Shown one piece after another: positions 58,342 to 64,000 of a stretch of 64,000 nucleotides of DNA. Each line of letters begins with the position of its first letter. Position 1 is the stretch's first letter. The stretch comes from Paracoccaceae bacterium (GTDB lineage: Bacteria > Pseudomonadota > Alphaproteobacteria > Rhodobacterales > Rhodobacteraceae), in contig WKFK01000015.1 in the NCBI GenBank assembly GCA_014872815.1, forward strand, positions 806,001 to 870,000. Reading direction: 5' to 3'. Under the pieces are notes generated by a model. It searched no databases and was not told the DNA's origin. It saw only the letters and a list, made by a program, of their open reading frames with translations. Position numbers and translations under genes: made by a program.

Positions 58342-58662
58342 TCAACTTGCGAGGGCAAGGCATAGAGTGCGGCGTGAGCGCAGGGGGGCCTGTTTCGATA
58401 TGGTGAGGTCTGAAAGCATGCCAAACACAGCGATTTGAAAATCAAAATGGGCCTCTGAATTCAGGTATTCTGTCCAAGAGGTGGCATTGTCCCACTTCTG
58501 TCGAATATGAAACTCCGAAGGGTCGTCTTCGACTGTGGTGGCGGCGTAGCTGACACAGCCGGGCATGTTGCGGGCGCGCGCAGCGAGCGTCTTTAAGGCG
58601 CTGGCCACGTGGTCCGCGTCACGTTCGTCTGTTGAGAAGGAGACCACCACTGTCTCTCTCAT
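58342..58662 (-). CDS. ABM-fold protein 2, probable C-terminal frameshift
   Basis: 106 aa by the open frame: SFSTDERDADHVASALKTL, PGCVSYAATTVEDDPSEFH, YLNSEAHFDFQIAVFGMLSD. It is a paralog of the neighbour. The last 20 residues (APLRSRRTLCLALAS) do not match, but adding one base to the run of six G at 58383-58388 gives LTPHSMPCPRK, matching ABM 1. So a slippage at the homopolymer probably altered the tail. It remains translatable, and activity is uncertain. Confidence 0.7.
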   Translation of the reverse strand: MRETVVVSFSTDERDADHVASALKTLAARARNMPGCVSYAATTVEDDPSEFHIRQKWDNATSWTEYLNSEAHFDFQIAVFGMLSDLTISKQAPLRSRRTLCLALAS

Positions 58663-58815
58663 TGATCCTCTCCATACCGAATGAAAATGGTTTCACCCCG
58701 AAACACATTCGACTGGATGGATACAAAACTGGTGTACAAATGGTAAAGATGCAGAGTGTCTTAGATTTTAGACAATCTGTTTGAAGCTGTGAAAAGCCAT
58801 TGACCCGTCAGAGGG

Positions 58816-59262
58816 TTACTTGCGCGGGGCGTGAAGTTTACGTAACGCCCATTTCAGATCCCCTTGCAGGGTTTTGAAATCGCGGCTGTCGGTTTCGTCT
58901 TTGCGGCCGATCAAGACATAGTCCCAACCGGCATGGCCGTTGCTTGGAAGAATCGCACGGGCCACTTCGCGCATCCGGCGTTTGGCGCGGTTGCGGGCGA
59001 CGGCGTTGCCAACTTTCTTGGAGCACGTGAAGCCAACGCGGATAACGGAAGGATCAATGTCCTCGTCGTCGCGACGTTTGCGAGCCTGGATCATCATCGC
59101 CTTGGTGCCCTGCTTACGCGCGCGGGCGGCGGCCAGAAATTCACTGCGTTTTTTCAGGATGGGCAGCGTTGCATTCCCAGTGTCGTCCGGACAAACGGAA
59201 ACCGCCGGAGACGTTGTCCCGTTGGTGGCTGTGCCATCCTTTGGGGTCTCCGGCGGTGTCAT
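58816..59262 (-). CDS. rnpA: Ribonuclease P protein component
   Basis: 148 aa. The RNR motif VGFTCSKKVGNAVARNRAKRR (split across positions about 75-95) identifies RnpA. An N-terminal extension of about 30 residues (Thr/Pro rich) is longer than usual. It follows rpmH on the minus strand; RNase P protein matures tRNA 5' ends with its RNA. Confidence 0.93.
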   Translation of the reverse strand: MTPPETPKDGTATNGTTSPAVSVCPDDTGNATLPILKKRSEFLAAARARKQGTKAMMIQARKRRDDEDIDPSVIRVGFTCSKKVGNAVARNRAKRRMREVARAILPSNGHAGWDYVLIGRKDETDSRDFKTLQGDLKWALRKLHAPRK

Positions 59263-59284
59263 TCCGTCTAAACGGTCGGTGAGC

Positions 59285-59419
59285 TTATGCGCTCAGCGAC
59301 TTACGACCGCGTGCGCGGCGTGCGTTCAGGATCTTGCGGCCAGCTTTGGTGGCCATGCGCGCACGGAAGCCGTGGCGGCGTTTACGAACCAGGTTCGAAG
59401 GTTGGTAGGTGCGTTTCAT
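59285..59419 (-). CDS. rpmH: 50S ribosomal protein L34
   Basis: 44 aa: starts [18 protein letters not shown], then [20 protein letters not shown] and KSLSA at the end, invariant L34. It is read from ATG 59419 to TAA 59285-59287 and precedes rnpA, the conserved rpmH-rnpA pair. Confidence 0.97.
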
Positions 59420-59862
59420 CGCTCCGTCTCCGTCATGTTGTTTCAGTGGGCCCCGGCGCGAGATTCGCGGTGCCTATCTATTCGAAGACCGGTCTTTAGA
59501 CGGGCCTGCCGGATAAGTCAAACGTCAGATGGGGGATTTTTGGCAAAAAGGCAAGGAGGACGCGGATGTTTGGAGGAGTAGGACGGCGCCATATGCTTGG
59601 TGGGCGCTGCGGACTGTGGCTGGAGATGAAAGGCGGGCCAAAAATTGTAACAATTGGAGAGGGCGCTTGAACGCAAATGTGCCTTCCGGTGTGGAGTGTC
59701 GGACGCGGTACGGGCCAGTTGGCCTGTCCTAAAGGGGCGTTTGTTACGGTTAACCAAGAATTCCTCACGAAACGTGGCGTCGTGATCAAGCGCCCGTGAG
59801 GTCTCTGTTGTTTTGCCAATACGTCAGCCATGTTGGGGTAAGACCAAGAAAACGGATCAAAG
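59420..59862. other. Divergent region between rpmH and the TVP38 gene
   Basis: 443 bases without a supported gene. Only weak open frames lacking ribosome binding sites occur. The promoter of rpmH-rnpA lies at the left side. A GTTAAC-like site (GGTTAACC at about 59749-59756) is present, without the iteron units seen in the three repeat copies. Confidence 0.4.
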
Positions 59863-60603
59863 ATGTCTGACGTGACGGATACTTCGCAAGAAACCAAATC
59901 CAAATGGGCGCGTATGCTGCCAATGGCGGTGCTTGTCGCCGGGGCTGTTCTGGGGGCTTATGCCTTGGGTGACTACCTGAGCTTTGAAGCCTTGCGCGAC
60001 AACCGTGAGACGCTGATTGCCTACCGGGATGCGCATTATGCGTTGGCCGTGGTGGTGTTCATGGCGATTTATGTTGTGATCGCGGGGTTTTCTCTGCCGG
60101 GCGCCACCATTGCTACGCTAGCCGGTGGTTTTTTGTTTGGCACCTTGCCGGGCGTGTTGTTCAACGTGGGCGCGGCGACTATTGGGGCCACCGTGGTGTT
60201 TTTGGCCGCCCGTTGGGGGCTTGGCGACCGGTTGTCGGCCAAGATGGATGCCAGTGAGGGCAAGGTGAAAGCCATTAAAGACGGGATAGATGAGAACCAG
60301 TGGTCGATGCTGTTTATCATCCGTTTGGTGCCGTTGGTGCCGTTCTTTGTGGCCAACCTGATACCGGCGCTCGTGGGCGTGTCGCTGTGGCGTTATGTGG
60401 TGTCCACCTTTATTGGCATCATTCCCGGCGGGCTGGTGTACACATCTGTAGGTGCGGGGCTGGGCGAAGTGTTTGCCCGTGGGGAGACGCCGGATCTGGG
60501 CATTATCTTTGAGCCACATGTGTTGTTGCCGATCCTTGGCCTGGCGGCGCTGGCGTTCCTGCCGGTTGTGCTCAAACTCATTCGCGGCAAAGAGGCGCTC
60601 TAA
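59863..60603 (+). CDS. TVP38/TMEM64 (DedA-like) family membrane protein
   Basis: 246 aa, about six membrane segments. Family motifs: VIAGFSLPGATIATLAGGFLFG (about residues 70-92) and FIIRLVPLVPFFVANLIPALVGV (about residues 148-170). The pattern of re-entrant loops matches DedA/VTT proteins that move lipids or ions. It is followed after two bases by the MerA/Lpd-like flavoprotein; the pair occurs together in other bacteria. Confidence 0.9.
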   Translation: MSDVTDTSQETKSKWARMLPMAVLVAGAVLGAYALGDYLSFEALRDNRETLIAYRDAHYALAVVVFMAIYVVIAGFSLPGATIATLAGGFLFGTLPGVLFNVGAATIGATVVFLAARWGLGDRLSAKMDASEGKVKAIKDGIDENQWSMLFIIRLVPLVPFFVANLIPALVGVSLWRYVVSTFIGIIPGGLVYTSVGAGLGEVFARGETPDLGIIFEPHVLLPILGLAALAFLPVVLKLIRGKEAL

Positions 60604-60605
60604 TC

Positions 60606-62024
60606 ATGGAACAGATCAAGACGGATGTGCTGGTCATCGGGGCTGGCTCTGGTGGGTTGTCTGTGGCGGCTGGAGCAAGCCAAATGGGTGCCAGTGTGGT
60701 GCTGCTGGAAGGCCACAAGATGGGTGGCGATTGTCTGAACTTTGGCTGCGTGCCCAGCAAAGCGTTGTTGGCGAGCGCCAAGATGGCACATCAGCAGACC
60801 AAGGGCCACGCGTTTGGCGTGTCTGATCAGGTGCCGCAGGTGGATTATGCCGCGGCCAAGGCGCACGTGGCGGATGTGATATCGCAGATCGAACCGATGG
60901 ACAGCGTGGAGCGGTTTGAAGGCTTTGGCGTGCGGGTGATTCAGGAATACGGACATTTTATCAGCCCGAAAGTGGTTCAGGCCGGAGAGCATCAGATCAC
61001 GGCACGGCGGGTGGTGATTGCCACGGGCTCCAGTCCGCTGGTGCCACCGATTCCCGGATTGGATCAGGTTGATTACCTGACCAATGAAACCCTGTTTGAG
61101 ATGACGGAAACGCCGGAGCATCTGTTGATTATTGGTGGCGGTCCCATTGGGATGGAGATGGCGCAGGCGCATGTGCGGTTGGGCATCAAGGTCACGGTGA
61201 TCGAAGGCGCCAAGGCGCTGGGGCGGGATGACCCGGAGATGGCGGCGATTGTGCTGGAGCGGCTGCGGGGTGAAGGCGTGGAGATTGCCGAGGACGCGAT
61301 GGCGAAGGCGGTGACGCAGACAGATGGCGTGATCACGGTTGAGGCGCAGGATGGGCGCAGCTTTAGCGGATCACACCTTTTGGTGGCCGTGGGGCGCAAG
61401 GCCAATATGGAACGGCTCAATCTGGACGCTGCCGGGATTGAGACTCACAAGACCGGGGTTTCGGTGGATGCCTCGCTGAAGACGTCCAACAAGAAGGTTT
61501 ATGCCATTGGGGACGTCGCCGGGGGGGCGCAGTTCACCCATGTGGCGGGCTATCAGGCGGGGGTGATCATCCGCTCCATGTTGTTTGGCCTGCCGGCCAA
61601 GGCGCGCACGGATCACATTCCTTATGCGACATACACCGACCCAGAGTTGGCACAGGTTGGGCTGACTGAAGCCGAAGCGCGAGCGCAGTATGGCGACAAG
61701 CTGACCGTGACGCGGTTTGAGAGCCATCACAACGACCGGCTGATTGCAGAGCGCAATGCCTATGGGCTGATCAAAGCGATGGTGGTGAAAGGCCGCCCAG
61801 TGGGCGTGTCGATTGTGGGGCCGCAGGCGGGAGAGTTGGTCAATCTGTGGTCGCTGGTGATTGCCAATAAGTTGAAGATGAGCGCGGTGGCAGGCATGGT
61901 GTCGCCCTATCCGACAGTGGGCGAAATCAACAAGCGGGTTGCAGGGGCCTATTTCTCGCCGCAACTGTTTGATAATCCTAAGGTGAAACGGGTGGTTGGC
62001 TTGGTGCAACGCTGGCTGCCGTAA
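60606..62024 (+). CDS. MerA/Lpd-type FAD-NAD(P) disulfide oxidoreductase
   Basis: 472 aa. FAD motif VLVIGAGSGGLSVAAGASQM, redox CLNFGCVPSK (CxxxxC, about residue 43), NADH motif LLIIGGGPIGMEMAQAHVRLG and the C-terminal dimer domain. The mercury-binding C-terminal CC of MerA is missing, so mercuric reductase activity is unlikely. It may reduce a small disulfide or quinone. Coupled to the TVP38 gene by close spacing. Confidence 0.9.
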   Translation: MEQIKTDVLVIGAGSGGLSVAAGASQMGASVVLLEGHKMGGDCLNFGCVPSKALLASAKMAHQQTKGHAFGVSDQVPQVDYAAAKAHVADVISQIEPMDSVERFEGFGVRVIQEYGHFISPKVVQAGEHQITARRVVIATGSSPLVPPIPGLDQVDYLTNETLFEMTETPEHLLIIGGGPIGMEMAQAHVRLGIKVTVIEGAKALGRDDPEMAAIVLERLRGEGVEIAEDAMAKAVTQTDGVITVEAQDGRSFSGSHLLVAVGRKANMERLNLDAAGIETHKTGVSVDASLKTSNKKVYAIGDVAGGAQFTHVAGYQAGVIIRSMLFGLPAKARTDHIPYATYTDPELAQVGLTEAEARAQYGDKLTVTRFESHHNDRLIAERNAYGLIKAMVVKGRPVGVSIVGPQAGELVNLWSLVIANKLKMSAVAGMVSPYPTVGEINKRVAGAYFSPQLFDNPKVKRVVGLVQRWLP

Positions 62025-62042
62025 CCAGAACGGTCGCGAAAC

Positions 62043-63431
62043 ATGCTCAACACGCTTTCAGGTCGGTTCCTGATCCTGACGGTCATCTTTGTGATGCTGG
62101 CGGAAATCCTGATCTTTGTGCCGTCGATTGCGCGCTATCGGGAGGATTATCTGCTGCTGCGGCTGGAGCGGGCGCAGATTGCCTCGCTTGCGCTTCTGGC
62201 GGATGACATGATTGATGTGGAGCTGGAGCAGGAGCTGCTGAAAAACGCGGGCGTGTACAACGTGGTGCTGCGGCGTGATGAGATGCGGCAGTTGATCTTG
62301 AGCTCTCCCATCCCGGAACCGATCAGCGCGACCTATGACATGCGCATCGCCACGGCGAGTGTGTTGATCAAAGATGCGATGATGCAGTTGTTTGAGACCC
62401 GCAACCGCGTGGTGCGGGTGATCGGCGCGCCGGTGCAGGACGCCGGGTTGCTGATCGAGGTGACCATGGACACCGAAGAATTGCGCATGTCGATGATCGA
62501 CTACGGCGTGCGCATTCTGGCGCTGTCGGCGGTGATTTCGGTGGTCACGGCGTTTTTGCTGTTTCTGGCGGTGCGGGCCATTCTCGTCCGGCCGATCAAA
62601 GGCGTGGTTGGCTATATGCAGACCTATGCGGCGGCGCCGGAAGATGCGCGGAGTCTGATTACGCCGCAAGCCGGTGTGACGGAATTGCGCGAGGCGGAAG
62701 AGGCTTTGTTGGCGTTGCAGACTGAGCTGACGGCTTCTCTTAAGCAGCGGGAACGGTTGGCGCAACTTGGGGGCGCAGTGGCCAAAGTGAGCCACGATCT
62801 GCGCAACATCCTGACCTCGGCGCAGCTGTTCACCGATCGCATTGAAAGCAGTGAAGACCCGCTGGTTCGGAGGTTGGCACCCAAACTGGTGAACTCGATC
62901 ACGCGGGCGGTGCATCTGTGTGAAAGTACGTTGGCCTTTGGCAAGGCGGAGGAGCCTGCGCCGACGCTGACGCGGTTTGCGTTGAGCGAGATGGTCGCGG
63001 ATGTGGTGGCGTCGGAACGGTTGGCTGTGGAGGATTACGACCTGAGCTTTGGCGAGGACATCCCGGCGGGCATGATGGTGCGCGCCGATCCGGAGCAGAT
63101 GTTCCGGGTGGTGAGCAATTTGGTGCGCAATGCGCGGCAGGCGATTGTGGCGAGCGGACAGCCCGGTGAGATCGCGGTGAGTGCTGCGGAAAATGACGAC
63201 TCATGGCTGATCACCGTGAAAGACACCGGGCCGGGATTGCCGCCGAAAGCGCAGGAACACCTCTATCAGCCGTTCCAAGGTGGGATTCGCAAAGGCGGGT
63301 CTGGCTTGGGCCTCGCAATTTCCTCAGAATTGGTGCGCGGCCACGGCGGAATGCTGACGCTTTCAGAGACCGGTGAGGCCGGAACCACCTTTGAAATATG
63401 CCTCCCGAAAGGGGAAGTGGCGATAAAATGA
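62043..63431 (+). CDS. Sensor histidine kinase
   Basis: 462 aa. TM1 at residues 7-25 (GRFLILTVIFVMLAEILIF), periplasmic region, TM2 (GVRILALSAVISVVTAFLLF, about residue 160). H-box KVSHDLRNILTSAQ (phosphoacceptor His, about residue 255), N-box NLVRNARQAI, G1 DTGPGLP, G2 GGSGLGLAIS. No response regulator is next to it, so it is an orphan kinase. The start gives the TM1 helix. Confidence 0.9.
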   Translation: MLNTLSGRFLILTVIFVMLAEILIFVPSIARYREDYLLLRLERAQIASLALLADDMIDVELEQELLKNAGVYNVVLRRDEMRQLILSSPIPEPISATYDMRIATASVLIKDAMMQLFETRNRVVRVIGAPVQDAGLLIEVTMDTEELRMSMIDYGVRILALSAVISVVTAFLLFLAVRAILVRPIKGVVGYMQTYAAAPEDARSLITPQAGVTELREAEEALLALQTELTASLKQRERLAQLGGAVAKVSHDLRNILTSAQLFTDRIESSEDPLVRRLAPKLVNSITRAVHLCESTLAFGKAEEPAPTLTRFALSEMVADVVASERLAVEDYDLSFGEDIPAGMMVRADPEQMFRVVSNLVRNARQAIVASGQPGEIAVSAAENDDSWLITVKDTGPGLPPKAQEHLYQPFQGGIRKGGSGLGLAISSELVRGHGGMLTLSETGEAGTTFEICLPKGEVAIK

Positions 63432-63493
63432 TTTTTCTTCGTTTTAGCCCTTGCGCCCCCTGAGAGTTCACTTTAAACCGCCCCTCACACCGC

Positions 63494-63570
63494 GCTCTGG
63501 TAGCTCAGCTGGATAGAGTACTTGACTACGAATCAAGGGGTCGGGGGTTCGAATCCTCCCCAGAGCGCCA
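63494..63570 (+). tRNA. tRNA-Arg (anticodon ACG)
   Basis: A full 77-nt cloverleaf: acceptor GCTCTGG pairs with CCAGAGC, D arm GCTC/GAGT, anticodon stem CTTGA/TCAAG with loop CTACGAA (anticodon ACG at 63528-63530), T arm with TTCGAAT, discriminator G and encoded CCA. The 3' end is followed by a tyrosine recombinase fragment on the other strand, so it is the likely integration site. Confidence 0.95.
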
Positions 63571-63703
63571 CTACCTTTCCAAAGACAAATGTTCCCAAAT
63601 ACTTGCCAGTTAGGCTTTGTCTAACTTCTGGAATTAGACAGTTTGCGGTTTGTCTAACGTGTTGGTCGTATGGAACCGACTGCGCAAGTTGACACGCCAA
63701 AAA

Positions 63704-63731
63704 GCAAAAGGCCCGCAGTTTTTGCGAGCCG
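63704..63731 (-). terminator. Terminator of the integrase gene
   Basis: On the minus strand GGCTCGC pairs with GCGGGCC around AAAAACT and is followed by TTTT. It lies just after the integrase stop. Confidence 0.7.
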
Positions 63732-63757
63732 TAGTGCATGTGATTTTCGGTGACTTC

Positions 63758-64000
63758 TCAGCGCGTGGTGGCGGACAGCAAGCGCTTCTTACTCGCTGCG
63801 CGCACATAACGTTGAACTTCCTTAAGTGACTCGTGCCCGCTCCATGCGGCGATTTCTTTTTCGCTGGCGCCGTTTTCAGCATGCACAATCATTCGCTTTT
63901 TTCTTAAGCCGTGAGACGTGCGCCCCTGAATGCCAGCTTTTCTTGCCGCTTTGGCGAACCATTGAGACGCGCCTTTCTCCGTGCGAACATCTCCTTTTTG
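63758..64000 (-). CDS. Tyrosine recombinase (integrase), C-terminal part
   Basis: 80 residues, open at the right edge of the window. Catalytic motifs: HGLRK (HxxR), WSGHESLKEV (the second His/Trp region) and the nucleophile Tyr in VQRYVRAAS. The order matches phage or island integrases. It lies 187 bases from tRNA-Arg and points toward it, the classic layout for an element inserted in a tRNA. The rest of the element lies beyond the window. Confidence 0.9.
   Translation of the reverse strand, partial: QKGDVRTEKGASQWFAKAARKAGIQGRTSHGLRKKRMIVHAENGASEKEIAAWSGHESLKEVQRYVRAASKKRLLSATTR

Noticed and set aside
59749-59756. GTTAAC-type site as a fourth iteron element
   Set aside because: Only the flanking hexamer is present; there are no 11-bp units and no GCGGAGGTGG.
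63500-63739. A minus-strand open frame covering the tRNA-Arg and its downstream spacer
   Set aside because: It is the common artefact of reading a tRNA antisense; the tRNA cloverleaf is complete.

Overview
This window is chromosomal DNA of a marine alphaproteobacterium of the Rhodobacteraceae (Roseobacter group). The evidence is the gene set itself: AapJQMP general amino acid ABC transporter, DUF1127 proteins, a BCCT carrier, an ATP12 chaperone, SlyX, an alphaproteobacterial-length rpoA and Adk, and short ATGA-type gene overlaps. The genus cannot be fixed from the sequence alone. About 70 genes are present, most complete, with one tRNA. No rRNA, CRISPR array or transposase was seen.

Layout. 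1-12 kb: the tail of an ABC ATPase, dnaE, slyX, a crotonase, a FadH-type 2,4-dienoyl-CoA reductase, LysR and IclR regulators, a decayed HisD-family dehydrogenase (two in-frame stops plus a frameshift) and a cardiolipin synthase. 12.3-41.1 kb: the S10-spc-alpha ribosomal protein region, with gene order conserved but cut into five blocks: rpsJ-rplC-rplD-rplW; rplB-rpsS-rplV-rpsC-rplP; rpmC to rpmD; rplO-secY-adk; rpsM-rpsK-rpoA-rplQ. Four accessory inserts separate the blocks. They carry (1) an NTF2-like protein and a secreted protein; (2) a chemoreceptor, a 2OG-Fe(II) oxygenase, an outer-membrane-like protein, BCCT and LysE transporters and a broken secreted protein; (3) three DUF1127 proteins, a class III cyclase and an unknown protein; (4) a small secreted RHS-tip/GHH nuclease toxin with a probable SUKH-like immunity protein. 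Four of the five blocks end in a clear intrinsic terminator within or at the end of the block, so the blocks are probably separate transcription units.

41.2-54.3 kb: an alpha/beta hydrolase, an FAD oxidoreductase, a DegP/Q-type protease, rarA, crcB, an RluC-type pseudouridine synthase, a VOC protein, a HAD phosphatase, ATP12, and the aapJQMP operon. 54.3-59.4 kb (minus strand): DUF411, SixA-like phosphatase, a ferredoxin-like protein, a fatty acid hydroxylase, argB, two ABM-fold proteins (one probably frameshifted), rnpA and rpmH. 59.9-63.4 kb: a TVP38/DedA-like membrane protein, a MerA/Lpd-type flavoprotein and a histidine kinase. The window ends with tRNA-Arg(ACG) followed by the C-terminal part of a tyrosine recombinase, the likely edge of an integrated element.

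Most striking non-genic signal: three intergenic copies (4957-5016, 21926-22013, 57802-57873) of one element, made of three tandem 11-bp units (consensus RCGTCKGTATT) followed by GCGGAGGTGG and flanked by GTTAAC-like sites. No feature class I know of explains it.
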